Assembly (NCBI GenBank): GCA_009731375.1
Contig: BJOX01000036.1
Span: forward strand, 807,292-859,197
DNA length: 51,906 nucleotides
Direction of reading: 5' to 3'
Source of the DNA: Paulinella micropora
Lineage: Eukaryota; Cercozoa; Imbricatea; Euglyphida
The translations under genes and the position numbers were made by a program. Below, piece by piece: positions 11,408 to 51,906 of this stretch (the stretch's first letter is position 1; each line of letters begins with the position of its first letter). The notes below the pieces were generated by a model that searched no databases, was not told the DNA's origin, and saw only the letters and a program-made list of their open reading frames with translations.

Positions 11408-12120
11408 ATGAGAACGTTACAGGAACTTTCGACCTGGGCTGATCATGATTACGATGGTGGTGGTGACTGTCTTTTCAACATACAAAATCTGGTCTATAGG
11501 AATTTGCTGCTTCGAAATGGACAATCTGCCAGATCTTTCCAACCAACTTACAAGCGCCATCTCCGCCGCCAAAAGAACCCCAGCAACCAAGTGCAGCCGT
11601 CAAGTTCTTGGCTGAGAAGGAGCCATGCACAGCCGACATCCAACATCTAGCTCAGACTAAAAAAGAAACAACTCAGGTGAAAGCAGAATGCAAAAAGCTA
11701 ATGACACACACCAGAACAGATGCCGCCCTACAATTGGCAGCGGCGAAGGCAGAGGGTGACACGGCCAAGGACGACGCAGCCCAAGTTTTGTCAGTGGCCA
11801 TGAGGCGTGAGGAATGGGAAATGTTGTACATGATTGAGTCGGTATTGCAGTAGGGAATGCAGAGGGAGCGTGATCTAATGCACTTTGTTCAGCCCTGCCC
11901 TGTTTTCCGACTATACTTATGTTCCGACCGCCTACTACCTACCGTACATGCTTCCGGAATCCTTTTCAGATCTACAAAACTGAGAAAGAGCGCTGCTCTT
12001 CAATTATTAAATTTTACGCAAACACTTTTGATAAGAAATTACTTGCTACTAGTAGGAATAAGTGGGAAGCGCAAGAGGAAAATGGAAGTGGTATCAAGAG
12101 ATACAAAACTTGATAAATAG
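11408..12120 (+). CDS. Short overlapping ORFs, possibly one disrupted gene
   Basis: Three adjoining plus-strand ORFs (11,408-11,650; 11,608-11,853; 11,857-12,120) lie in two or three frames. The middle one is the most protein-like: Lys/Glu/Ala-rich, with TKKETTQVKAECKKLM and LQLAAAKAEGDTAKDDAAQ, probably helical or coiled coil. No conserved domain is recognised. The order and near-contiguity suggest one older reading frame broken by frameshifts, perhaps a transposon protein, but random ORFs in complex sequence are also possible. Confidence 0.25.
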
Positions 12121-13770
12121 TAATAGTAATAATAATACTGAAGTCACAGTGTAAAACTTGATAAAATTATAATAGTAATAATGATTGAAAAGAAAATGTA
12201 ATACTGGATTTTTACAATGAGTTTAACACATTGATCATCAAAATTCTAAGTTAGTGGGAGAAAACACACACACACACACACAGTTTAAGGTCATGCAGAG
12301 ACCCGATGCAGTGTAGCGTCTAAACGTCGTTCAGTACTCGAAAGTCTCTCCACTTTGGAAGTTTGCCCGGAGCCGTCATTCAAGTAAACGAAGCCTGGAG
12401 ACAAGTGTCTGGTTTACGGTGTCTGTGAGTCATTCTACGGTGTCTCGGGCGCAGCGGTACCAGCAAATCCCCGAAAACAGCAGGTTACGGGTCGGAGAAG
12501 TGTGGGAAGCAGCGACGGTCGGAAATAAGGAAAAATGACTTGAAAGCAGAGGACAAAAAGACGATCACGGTTTTTGTGAACAGAACTTAAGAAGGGGAGT
12601 CGGAAGTGACCGTCTGAGGGAAAATTAACACTGAGAAAAGGCGGCAACGAAAGACACAACTGAGAGGAATAGGGAAGCCGCCGGACTGAGAGGAAGTTGA
12701 ACAGGCAAAGAAAAGTGTCAGATCAAAAAGAGGATTGAAAAATGGAATACCGCCGGTAGTACTGGGGCGGTGAAGTCAAGAAAGAGAGTGAATATTAATA
12801 ACTTGAGCGGTTGAAGGCTTGAAGGAGAATGGAACACTGCCAACTTGAAAAGAAAAAAACTTTTCAACCAAAGGCTGCTTAAGCTTAACCAGTGAAGTTG
12901 AAACAGAGACCGGAGTCGGAGGCCGAGACCGTGACATCAGAGACCGGGTAGCCTAAGGCCATTCTGAGGCCCCGAAATTCCCGGTCCTGACGGGAACACG
13001 CGGGCGGCACCGTGACACGGGGGTCACCGTCACGGCTGGCGCAAGTTCAGAAGCCGCGGCTCCGAGGGTCGGTGCGGACATTATCCCCCAGCTACTAGTG
13101 GCAACTTTCAGGAGTCTATCATTAAAAGTTGATTGGTGAAAAAGAATGATGGTGAGCGAAAAAAAAACCGTGCCCAAAGTCAAGTGGCCGCTTGACTAAT
13201 GATTTCGGAGGCTTACGCAAACACCGTGACTGTTTTACCGGCGGCCGGCCGGTATATACAGTACTCAGTAGTACAACTTCATAAAAGTGATCGGTGGCAC
13301 ATTAACACTTGCCACTCAGCTGCCGGGCAGTTACTGAGGGCCGGCGTAGAGGCTGAGGCGGTCGGTGAACGGTGGGTTCCTCAAAACTTTCACTGAACTT
13401 GACGTGGTCCAGATAACTGAGTCACCGTTGAAGAAAAACTGTCACTGTGAGTCACTGTGAGTCACGGTGACTGGCCGGCACCGTAGTAGGCCCGCTACTA
13501 GGTGACTAGCTATTTTTATATTGAGGCGTAACATGACTCATGATGATGATTTATCAGATGATGCTCAAGTTCAATGATGCCACGGTACTGTAACTTCAGC
13601 CGAGTCACTTCCCGACTCATGATACCGTAGTATCAGATTGTAACAAGACACTTGGTCTTACCCTTACGAGCTCAAGGGAAAGAGAATTTAATAATGAACA
13701 CAACTGGTTCAAGGCTAACCTCCACTTCTATAACAGAAAGGGAAGTGAGAATTGAACCCAAACAACAAGC
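12121..13770. other. Complex intergenic sequence, no gene seen
   Basis: It holds a short (CA)n at 12,265-12,283. From about 12,900 the sequence becomes dense in a few short words and their complements: GTGAC/GTCAC, GAGTC/GACTC, ACTTGA/TCAAGT, TGATGAT/ATCATC and CCGTGGCAC. ORFs here are under 80 codons and look incidental. Confidence 0.5.
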
Positions 13771-13772
13771 CA

Positions 13773-14336
13773 AAGGGAAAACCCCGCAAGAAACGGAGTG
13801 TCCCTATGAACGGGTCAACCGACACGATTCTTTTTGTCCGTAACCTGCACAAATGCCAAAACATACCAACAAATAACAACCCATAAGTGCAATTTCCCTT
13901 ATTTTGCAATAAATTCCGTCACGGCAAAAACGGCTAAATTTCACGGAATTTCCGTACCAATTTTCCTTATCCTTCAAACGGTTACTACATTTGTTCCAAA
14001 AGGTTCGGGTCAACGCTATTAACGTGGGAGGTTAATGAATAAGGATGCCACAGCTTTGTGGAACTTACATCATAACAACCTTCACCACTCCGGTAAACGG
14101 TTAAGTATAAAATATATAGGATTTACAGGCTCTATGGGGTCCAAGCTTCCAAGCTCCCCCCATATCTTTTATCCCGCTAATATGACATTAAAACCGGAAG
14201 TACTATGATTCTTCAAAACCGGAAATGTAATAAGAATTCATCTTACAATACATTTAATAACAATGAATCACTTCCACGAGTGAATTCCCGTAAAAACCAA
14301 TAGCGAAATAACGATGTAGTATACCGTGGGTGTTAC
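13773..14336 (+). repeat. Tandem duplication, unit A
   Basis: The sequence from AAGGGAAAACCCCGCAAGAA to CCGTGGGTGTTACA is followed directly by a second copy. It has no ORF of note. It contains TTCGGGTCAACGCTATTAAC and two CCGGAAAT/CCGGAAGT words. Confidence 0.85.
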
Positions 14337-15000
14337 AAGGGAAAACCCCGCAAGAAACGGAGTGTCCCTATGACCGGGTCAACTGACACGATTTTTTTGT
14401 CCGTAACCTGCACAAATGCCAAAACATACAACTTGATACCAACAAATAACAACTTGTGACACGTAAGTGCAATTTCCATAAATTCCCAGTCACGGGCAAA
14501 CCGGCTAAATTAAACTGAGCCTCGGACGGAATTTCCGTCACCAACTTTCCTTAGGAGTCCTACAAACGGTTACTACATTTGTTCCAAAAGGTTCGGGTCA
14601 ACGCTATTAACGTGGGAGGTTAATGAATAATGCCACAGCTTTGTGAAACTTACCGTGGCATCCTAACAACCTCAAGTTCACCACTCCGGTAAACGGTTAA
14701 GTGTAAGGCTCTATGGCAAGCTTCAAAGTGTCCAAGCTCCCCCCATATCCTTAATCCTAATACCGTGACTATGATGATATTAAAACCGGAAGTCATGAGT
14801 CCGACTCATGATTCTTCAAAACCGGAAATGTAACTTATGATCATCAAGAATTCATCATCTCTTACAATACCCGGTGGCACGGTGACACAAGTTTAATAAC
14901 AAGGAACTTGATCATGGCACTTCCACTAGTGAATTCCCGCCGCGTCAAACCCAATAGCGAAATCATGGAACGATGTATTGAGTATACCGTGGGTGTTACA
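14336..15000 (+). repeat. Tandem duplication, unit B (with short insertions)
   Basis: The second copy is about 100 bp longer. The extra length is made of many separate 3-18-bp insertions, for example CAACTTGAT near 14,430, TTGTGACACG near 14,454, CTGAGCCTCGGAC near 14,515 and GGAGTC near 14,554, while the surrounding sequence aligns closely. The same words are abundant in the flanks (12.9-13.6 and 15.0-15.5 kb). Confidence 0.8.
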
Positions 15001-15538
15001 CTTGAAGATCAGTGCTACCGTGGCAGTTACCGGTACCGGCCTGACTCGTGACTACCGTCTACAGGTAATCATCAACCCGGGGCGGGGATGATGCGGGTCA
15101 CGGTCGGACTCCGGACTCCCGATAGTCTGAGGCACGGTACTCCGAGTCAGTAGTATGACTCATGATGAATCAGATAGCTTCAGACTCTCGTAGTGTTTGT
15201 AGTAAATACCCGGAGTCCGTACCAGCTTTGTTTGAATTGAGTCTCGAGTCACTGATCTGGCAATCAACCTTTAACTTATGATGCGGCCCCGATAGCCTCG
15301 GACCGTAGGAAAACTCAAGCTGCCACTGATTCAGTAGTAGGGATAACGGTGGTCAGGGTATCGGAGTCGATACTACTGAGAGCGCCGGCATGTCTGAAGT
15401 TCAAGAATTTCAATATTACTGATCGGACTATATTAATAATATCCACTGGCAGCCGCAAGTTACTAGTTTCCGACTCAGTATTAATATAGTATATATATAT
15501 ATATATATATATCAAGTTCAAGTAATATATGATCGCCT

Positions 15539-15593
<55 letters not shown>

Positions 15594-16084
15594 TATGATA
15601 TATATATATCATATAGTATATATATATAATTAGCCTGAGACTACGCCGCCGAAGAGAAACTGATGCGGATGAATCAATTTTTATTATAACATCTAAGTTT
15701 GAAAAACACTGACACAAATGTGGCAATGAGATCATCCACAAGTGACAAATGTGGCGCTCGCCCGGTTAAGAGTTAATGCAGTTGCCGCCTGAGTAATATT
15801 AATATTAACAACTGAGTATTAATAACATAACAACATACGGCAGTTTTCATTCGATTTTATCTTGTTTGCTTAAGCTTAGCTTACCGGAATTGCTATTTAG
15901 TTGATACCGGTAATCAATGCACATGTTTCAAGCGCAATACCCCGCTTTCACGTGATGTATTAATAAAACTGATTTGGACGTGCCACTGGGGTCGTTTTGC
16001 GTCCGATTCCCTTGCTTTGTACGAACTAGAGCCGCTGTCAACAGAGCTGAGTTATCAAGATGCTTTAAATGTCTTTTCTAGACA
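15001..16084. other. Complex sequence with (TA)n tracts, no gene seen
   Basis: It continues the GTGAC/GAGTC/ACTTGA-rich sequence to about 15,480, then has (TA)n tracts at 15,489-15,512 and 15,543-15,630, then ordinary sequence. No ORF is convincing. Confidence 0.5.
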
Positions 16085-16380
16085 AAAAGGGGCGGTGATG
16101 AGAGATGAGAGAGATGAAAGACGGACGATTTGTTGCTGCCGTGGAATGATTGGCAATCTGTCTAAGTTGATATGCAGATACAGCTGAAGTGGATGATATG
16201 TCGTTGCCGTGGATTCATCGGCTAAATGGTGGACGATGAGAGTAATCAGAGACGGGCTGTTTGTCGCTGCTATGGAACGATTGCAATCTGTTCACGTCAA
16301 GTTATGTGTAGATAGCAGCTGAAGTGGATTATTAGCAGCTGTTTCGATTGACTGTCGTTGCCATGTAATAGTTGGTAATC
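16085..16380. repeat. Imperfect tandem repeat (~140-bp unit)
   Basis: Two diverged copies share GATGAGAG, then GTTTGTCGCTGC.ATGGAA, CAATCTGT and AGATA.CAGCTGAAGTGGAT. They occupy about 16,095-16,195 and 16,228-16,340, with a third partial copy after that. They could be decayed 3' exons of the minus-strand gene, but no clean splice borders were found. Confidence 0.5.
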
Positions 16381-16424
16381 TGCTTATCTATCTATCCTTT
16401 CCTACCTCCTTTCTTCCTACACGG

Positions 16425-16713
<289 letters not shown>

Positions 16714-16735
16714 CTACATTGCTAGCTAATTTGAC

Positions 16736-27812
<11,077 letters not shown>

Positions 27813-27817
27813 CTGAG

Positions 27818-27819
<2 letters not shown>

Positions 27820-27891
<72 letters not shown>

Positions 27892-27945
27892 AAGAGAGAG
27901 AGAGAGAGAGAGAGTATTCAACATGAATATACATAGATACATACA

Positions 27946-27979
<34 letters not shown>

Positions 27980-28082
27980 CATACATACATACATACATAC
28001 ATACATACATACATACATACATACATACATACATACACACATACACACATCCATGCATACACACATACAAATGTACACGCAT

Positions 28083-28117
<35 letters not shown>

Positions 28118-28371
28118 ATACATATATACATACATGCATGCATGCATATATACATACATACATACATACATACATACATACATACATACAAACATACATA
28201 CATACATACATACATACATACATACATACATGCATACATACATACATACATACATACATACATACATACATACACATACATACATACATACATACATACA
28301 TACATACATACATACATACGTACATACGTACATACATACATACATACATACATACATACATACATACATAC
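27820..28371. repeat. (GA)n then (CATA)n arrays
   Basis: Simple repeats. On the minus strand they are (CT)n directly upstream of the exon at 27,812, supplying its polypyrimidine tract, and (TATG)n. Confidence 0.95.
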
Positions 28372-28420
28372 ATGAAATTTTGTTCATGTACCCAAAGAAG
28401 AAAGCACGTTGCACCTCCTG
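28372..28420 (-). CDS. Possible minus-strand exon: QEVQRAFFFGYMNKIS
   Basis: The acceptor is CTGTTCAG and the donor GTATGT. A second copy at about 28,562-28,615 shares the core (plus strand AAGAAGAAAGCACGTTGCGC) but loses the sequence after QRAFFF. The open frame ends in phase 1, which does not match phase 0 of the exon at 27,812, so its membership in the gene is unproven. Confidence 0.4.
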
Positions 28421-28440
28421 CTGAACAGTAACGAAGGTTA

Positions 28441-28457
28441 CTACATCACACACACAC

Positions 28458-28530
<73 letters not shown>

Positions 28531-28858
28531 CATACACACACATACATACATACATAAAACAAAGAAGAAAGCACGTTGCGCCCCCTGTTGAACAGTAACG
28601 AAGGTTACTACATCACACACACACACATACATACATACATACATACATACATACATACATACATACATACATACATACATACATACATACAGACAGACAG
28701 ACAGACAGACAGACATACATACATACGTACGTACGTAAATACATAGGTACATACAACATAGATACATAGATACATCGATGCATAGATACATAGATACATA
28801 GATACATAGATACATACGTACGTACGTACGTATGTACGTACAAACATACATACATACA

Positions 28859-28889
<31 letters not shown>

Positions 28890-29210
28890 CATACATACAT
28901 ACATAGGCGACGCAACCCCCGCTGAGTCGTAGAGCGCAGAATGCGGACACACAACGCACACGCAAACATACGCATCTATGCATGCATGCATGCATGTATG
29001 TATGTATGTATGTATGTATGTATGTATGTATGTATGTATGTATGTATGAATGAATGAATGAATGAATGATTGAATGTATGTATGTATGTATGTATGTATA
29101 TAGGGAGGTACGTATGCATGCATGACTTTGTATTGCATTGCATTGCATGCATGCATGCATCATGCATGCATGAATGTATGTACGTGTATGTATGTGTATG
29201 TATGCGTATG

Positions 29211-29242
<32 letters not shown>

Positions 29243-29865
29243 TGTATGTATGTATGTATATGTACATTATGTATGTATGTATGTATGTATGTATGCATGT
29301 ATGTATGTATGGATGCATGCATGGCTTTGCATTGCATTGCATTGCATGCATGCATGCATGCATGCATGCATGTATGTATGTATGTATGTATGTATGTATG
29401 TATGCACGTATGTATGTATGTATGTATGTATGCATGTATGTATGTATGTATGTATGTATGTATGCATGTATACATGTATGTATGTATGTATATGTATGTA
29501 TGTATGTATGTATGTATGCATGCATGTATGTATGTCTGTATGTATGTGTGTACGCACGCATGTATGCATGCATGTATGTATGTATGTATGTATGTATGTA
29601 TGTATGTATGTACGAACGTACGATACGTACGTTGCGTACGTTACTTGTGTACGTACATACATATGTATGCATGTATGTATATGTATGTATGTATGTATGT
29701 ATGTATGAATGAATGAATGAATGTATGTATGTATGAGTGAGTGAGTGAATGAATGAATGAATGAATGAATGAATGAATGAATGAATGAAATTACGTATGT
29801 ATGTATGTATGTATGTATGTATGTATGTATGTATATGTATGTATGTATATATATATACATAATAT

Positions 29866-29922
<57 letters not shown>

Positions 29923-29957
29923 ATGTATGTATGTATGTATGTGTGTATGTACGTATG

Positions 29958-29991
<34 letters not shown>

Positions 29992-30470
29992 CGTATGTAT
30001 GTGTGAATGAGTGAATGAATGAACGAACGAACGAACGAACGAACGAATGAATGAATGAATGAATGAATGAATGAATGAATGTACCTACGTATGTATGTAT
30101 ATATGTATGTATGTATGTATGGATGGATGGATGGATGAATGGATGGATGGATGGATGTGTGTATGCATGCATGCATGCATTTATGTATGTCTGTATGTCT
30201 GTTTGTATGTATGTATGTATGTATGTATGCATGCATGCATGCATGTATGCATGTATGTATGTATGTATGTATGTATGCATGTATGTATGTATGTGTGTGT
30301 GTATGTGTGTATGTATGTATGTATGTATGTATGTATGTATCTGTGTATGTATGTATGTATGTATGTATGTATGTATGTGTATGTCTGTCTGTATGTATGC
30401 ATGTATATGTTGTGTGTGTGTGTGTGTGTGTGTTTGTGTGTGTGTGTTTGTGTGTGTGTATGTAATTAAC
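28441..30470. repeat. TA, CATA, TATG, GAAT and GT arrays
   Basis: A long microsatellite field. CATA dominates to about 28,905. A ~65-bp complex island follows at 28,908-28,975, and from 28,980 the repeat switches to its reverse complement, TATG, up to 30,400. TTGCATTGCATTGCATGC islands occur twice (about 29,131 and 29,325). Open reading frames here are repeat translations. Confidence 0.93.
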
Positions 30471-30478
30471 GTGTGTAC

Positions 30479-30548
30479 GTAAATACATTCATCTGTACCG
30501 TGTGCGTTCCCAGGTGTGTCGGTCACAACGCCGTCGCCCTCGCCATCT
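30479..30548 (-). CDS. Possible minus-strand exon: DGEGDGVVTDTPGNAHGTDE
   Basis: The acceptor is TTGTTGTTAG after a T-rich tract; the donor is GTACAC (or GTATTT eight bases earlier). It encodes an acidic Gly/Asp/Thr peptide. It would lie upstream of the main minus-strand model, but the connecting exons are not identified. Confidence 0.4.
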
Positions 30549-30589
30549 CTAACAACAAACACAACACAAAACAGCAAGCTTACTCAATC

Positions 30590-32515
<1,926 letters not shown>

Positions 32516-33168
32516 TCCGTGATTTCGTAGCCTACGGACCAGGTCGTCCCTTCTTTTTCTCTCTCGCCTTCTGGCTTGGATTCTGAAAAGTTCAGGAGAG
32601 TCCACCCTAATCAAAAAACTCTTTGTAGAATGATGTCATCGAGGCCAGCATCGAAAAGAGCCCAGAAGGCCATCAAGATACCAACCACAGACGAAAAAAA
32701 AAATTATCAAAGGTTGGCAACCGTGACATGTGATAAAGGGACTTTGGGACCCGTCTGGAGATGAAGGTGGAGATGGAAAGTCGTCATCCCAGTCCAGTCG
32801 TTCCACAAGCAGGCTTGGCATGAGAGATTTGCTTTTCCAATCAAATGGAATAGATTAAGCGCCAAGGGAAACCAGTATCCACAGGAGTTGTCCCAGCAGC
32901 TAAGCATAGCGTTTAGCCACCATTTGTGTACTTCTTTTCTATCAAAGAAGCACAGGAGGATCAGTTCTTGAGATCTTTTGTGGCCAAACGAGACGGTAAT
33001 AACGGGCATTTATAATACCGAACTTCACAGGCGGATGGCCTTCGTAACTTGAAAGGAACTTTTTTTGGACAGAGCAACTTCCAGTATGGACGAGGTACCC
33101 TTTGGGTGGGAAACAAAAACATTATTACCGCTCGTTCAATGATAACCATCGCCTCCTCATACTATTTT
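32516..33168. other. Complex island between the divergent genes, no gene assigned
   Basis: 650 bp of ordinary sequence between CT-rich arrays. Several short ORFs exist on both strands. A stretch near 33,085 (ATGGACGAGGTACCCTTTGG) starts a short plus-strand frame reading MDEVPFGWETKT, but it stops after 18 codons. It is the best place in the window to look for the shared upstream region of the two divergent genes; no promoter element was recognised. Confidence 0.4.
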
Positions 33169-34305
<1,137 letters not shown>

Positions 34306-34352
34306 NNNNNNNNNNNNNNNNNNNNNNNNNNNNNNNNNNNNNNNNNNNNNNN

Positions 34353-49762
<15,410 letters not shown>

Positions 49763-49799
49763 GTCTTTTGCATCTACTTATCTACTTATCTTCGTATCC

Positions 49800-50126
49800 A
49801 TTTATTGTGTCATCCCACTCTTCACAGCTGCCTCGTGTTCTGTCTGCCTCTCCCAACAAATGCCCTTCCCCATCCCCAAGCTTACCTATCTGCTTATCTA
49901 TTGATCTATTGACCTATTGACCTATTGACCTATTGATCTATTGATCTATTGATCTAGTGATCTATTGATCTATTGATCTAGTGATATAAGGCTATTTATC
50001 TCGCATTTTTTATCTTTGCATCTGTTTATCAGTTTATCTGTTTGTATATATTTATCAATGGATCTATCTATCCATCTCGCCGCATTTGCTGCGCGTCTTA
50101 TAAATATCCTTTCCCATCCCCAAAGG
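49800..50126 (+). pseudogene. Two decayed copies of the end of the exon at 49,511-49,762
   Basis: 49,815-49,880 repeats CCACTCT.CACAGCTGC through CCCCATCCCCAAG, but CTT replaces the GT donor. 50,085-50,125 retains GCGTCTTATAAATA.CC and CCCATCCCCAAAG, followed by GTAGGTAGG. Between them is a TATTGATC/TATTGACC repeat. Confidence 0.7.
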
Positions 50127-50188
50127 TAGGTAGGTAGGTAGATAGGTATATAGGTAGGAAGGCAGGGAGGTAGGGAGGTAGGTAAATC

Positions 50189-50244
<56 letters not shown>

Positions 50245-50250
50245 TGTTTA
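50127..50250. repeat. GGTA/GATA array
   Basis: Tetranucleotide array. Confidence 0.93.
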
Positions 50251-50693
50251 ATCTATGGCGTGGCTTAGCTTGAAAAGCCATTGCCTCCTATACTACCCCC
50301 GACAAGAACTTTCAGCACCGGCCAAGCTGCACACCAACCACTGTCTCGCTGTGGTTGGTGTCTGTGCCCAGTTCAAGCCGAAAGGTAGCCGAGCCCTTTT
50401 GAACTATACGGGACAACACTAGAACACTCCCCAGGAGCGTGTGCCCTAAGGAGATGATGCCACAAACAAGCCGAGGTTTCAGGAGTTCACGCTCGTTGTG
50501 AGTTACCTTCTACAACCCCGACTTCATCAACCCTTTGCATCACGCCCCGACTTCATCAGCCATGGTCAGGAGTTGGTTGCCTGTTTAGCCCTTGCGCTGC
50601 GCGCGATTAACGGCGGACACAAAATCGTCATTGTAGGAGATAGTTAGATCTGAACCCTAGGCTGAGTTGCCAGTGGCAGAGACCGTCTCCAGG

Positions 50694-50695
<2 letters not shown>
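50251..50695. other. Complex island between GATA arrays, no gene assigned
   Basis: About 445 bp of complex sequence bounded on both sides by GATA. It contains an inverted pair, CACCAACCACTG..and..GTGGTTGGTG (50,332-50,361), which can form a strong stem, and a direct repeat, CCCCGACTTCATCA, at about 50,516 and 50,546. Its size and GATA flanks resemble the dispersed ~435-bp element, but the sequence differs; it may be a second dispersed family. Confidence 0.5.
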
Positions 50696-50760
<65 letters not shown>

Positions 50761-50789
50761 GGAGGGATGGATGGATAGATGGATGAATC

Positions 50790-50853
<64 letters not shown>

Positions 50854-50910
50854 TATAGATAGATAGATAGATAGATAGGTAGATAGATAGATAGGTAGAT
50901 AGATAGATAG
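50696..50910. repeat. GATA array
   Basis: Tetranucleotide array. Confidence 0.95.
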
Positions 50911-51421
50911 ATGAAATATCGACTAATGTCAGAAAAAAGGAGCTTCTGATTTCGTCAACCAGGAAGTCTGTGGGTAAAGTATTAACCCGATGCCCAGCTA
51001 AGCCGTGATGTTTGCACGGAAGGGACTGATACAGGCAATACCAAAGCTCCCTNNNNNNNNNNNNNNNNNNNNNNNNNNNNNNNNNNNNNNNNNNNNNNNN
51101 NNNNNNNNNNNNNNNNNNNNNNNNNNNNNNNNNNNNNNNNNNNNNNNNNNNNNNNNNNNNNNNNNNNNNNNNNNNNNNNNNNNNNNNNNNNNNNNNNNNN
51201 NNNNNNNNNNNNNNNNNNNNNNNNNNNNNNNNNNNNNNNNNNNNNNNNNNNNNNNNNNNNNNNNNNNNNNNNNNNNNNNNNNNNNNNNNNNNNNNNNNNN
51301 NNNNNNNNNNNNNNNNNNNNNNNNNNNNNNNNNNNNNNNNNNNNNNNNNNNNNNNNNNNNNNNNNNNNNNNNNNNNNNNNNNNNNNNNNNNNNNNNNGGG
51401 GCCAGGGCTCGTTCCATAAAG
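50911..51421 (+). repeat. Dispersed ~435-bp element, copy 5 (interrupted by N gap, 3'-truncated)
   Basis: The 5' part, 50,911-51,052, matches the other copies. N fill 51,053-51,397. The rest, GGGGCCAGGGCTCGTTCC, ends at CATAAAGC, where GATA repeats resume. The gap length (345) exceeds what the element would need (~17 bp), so it is probably a nominal size. Confidence 0.8.
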
Positions 51422-51422
51422 C

Positions 51423-51475
<53 letters not shown>

Positions 51476-51476
51476 T

Positions 51477-51530
<54 letters not shown>

Positions 51531-51636
51531 GGATAGATGGATAGATATAGATAAAGATACGTGGATGGATGGATGGATGGATGGATGGATGGATAGATGG
51601 ATGGATAGATGGATGGATAGATAGATAGATAGATAT

Positions 51637-51689
<53 letters not shown>

Positions 51690-51725
51690 GAGATGAAAGA
51701 AGATAAAGAGAGATGACGAAAGATG

Positions 51726-51786
<61 letters not shown>

Positions 51787-51906
51787 TATGGACATTATGC
51801 CTGGATAATGAGATTCAGCAGCATATACTTGCAACGCTTATGTGTTTTTGCATATACTTGCAATGCTTATGTGTTTGGTTGCGCTTGTTCACAGAAAGGC
51901 AAGTGT
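51422..51906. repeat. GATA/GGAT and (GA)n arrays, short complex end
   Basis: Microsatellite to 51,783. The last ~120 bp are complex and contain a direct repeat of CATATACTTGCAA.GCTTATGTG. Confidence 0.93.

Noticed and set aside
11408-12120. Transposase or known coiled-coil gene
   Set aside because: Composition suggests helix, but there are no conserved motifs and the frame is broken; kept only as a low-confidence feature.
32516-33168. A complete gene in the complex island (MDEVPFGWETKT, resembling a WW-domain start)
   Set aside because: The frame stops after 18 codons and no continuation with matching phase was found.
50251-50695. Structured RNA gene suggested by the strong CACCAACCACTG stem
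   Set aside because: It does not fold by eye into a known tRNA, snRNA or rRNA shape; one stem alone is not enough.

Overview
The window is nuclear DNA from a eukaryote. It has spliceosomal-type exon islands with GT..AG borders, a Ty1/copia LTR retrotransposon, assembly gaps (runs of N), and an extreme load of di-, tetra- and pentanucleotide microsatellites. Nothing prokaryotic is visible (no operons, no ribosome binding sites). The style (tiny exons, repeat-filled introns, copia element, mixed GC islands) would fit a protist or alga, but I cannot name the organism.

Layout. 1-3.3 kb: microsatellites around one complex island (0.4-1.2 kb) and a copy of a dispersed ~435-bp element. 3.3-4.1 kb: complex sequence with a minus-strand Cys-rich/transmembrane ORF and a nested hairpin. 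4.12-11.12 kb: a Ty1/copia retrotransposon with 303/304-bp LTRs and a CATTCC target-site duplication; gag is frameshifted, and an N gap hides the protease and the start of integrase. 11.1-16.4 kb: mostly complex sequence with no convincing gene, but with a tandem duplication (13.8-15.0 kb) whose copies differ by short inserted words. 16.7-27.8 kb: a minus-strand gene reconstructed from 14 short exons lying between microsatellite blocks. 30.6-34.5 kb: CT-rich satellite, including a ~0.6-kb higher-order repeat. 34.6-49.8 kb: a plus-strand gene reconstructed from about 29 short exons. 50-51.9 kb: a complex island, another dispersed element with an N gap, and GATA/GA arrays.

The main result is that the apparently junk microsatellite fields are introns. 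On each strand a chain of non-repetitive islands has AG before it and GT after it, is open in one frame, and has matching intron phases at nearly every junction. The plus gene encodes an approximately 1,000-residue protein with an FxFxAG-repeat exon, a Cys-rich segment, a charged E/K/R/Q coiled-coil region and two CCCH zinc fingers, each split by introns exactly so that splicing restores C-x8-C-x5-C-x3-H. The minus gene encodes a Ser/Gln-rich protein of at least 395 residues with no family I recognise. The two genes are divergent.

Nearly every exon of both genes has one to six extra, decaying copies beside it, each embedded in the same microsatellite (lost splice site, in-frame stop, frameshift, or lost zinc ligand); one set includes inverted copies. 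The locus therefore looks like a record of repeated duplication of exon-plus-microsatellite units, with (GTAT)n, (GTAA)n, (TATC)n and (CT)n arrays abutting or supplying donor and acceptor contexts. Trinucleotide repeats, by contrast, sit mainly inside exons as Ser or Asn runs. All exon models were made by eye and need transcript support.
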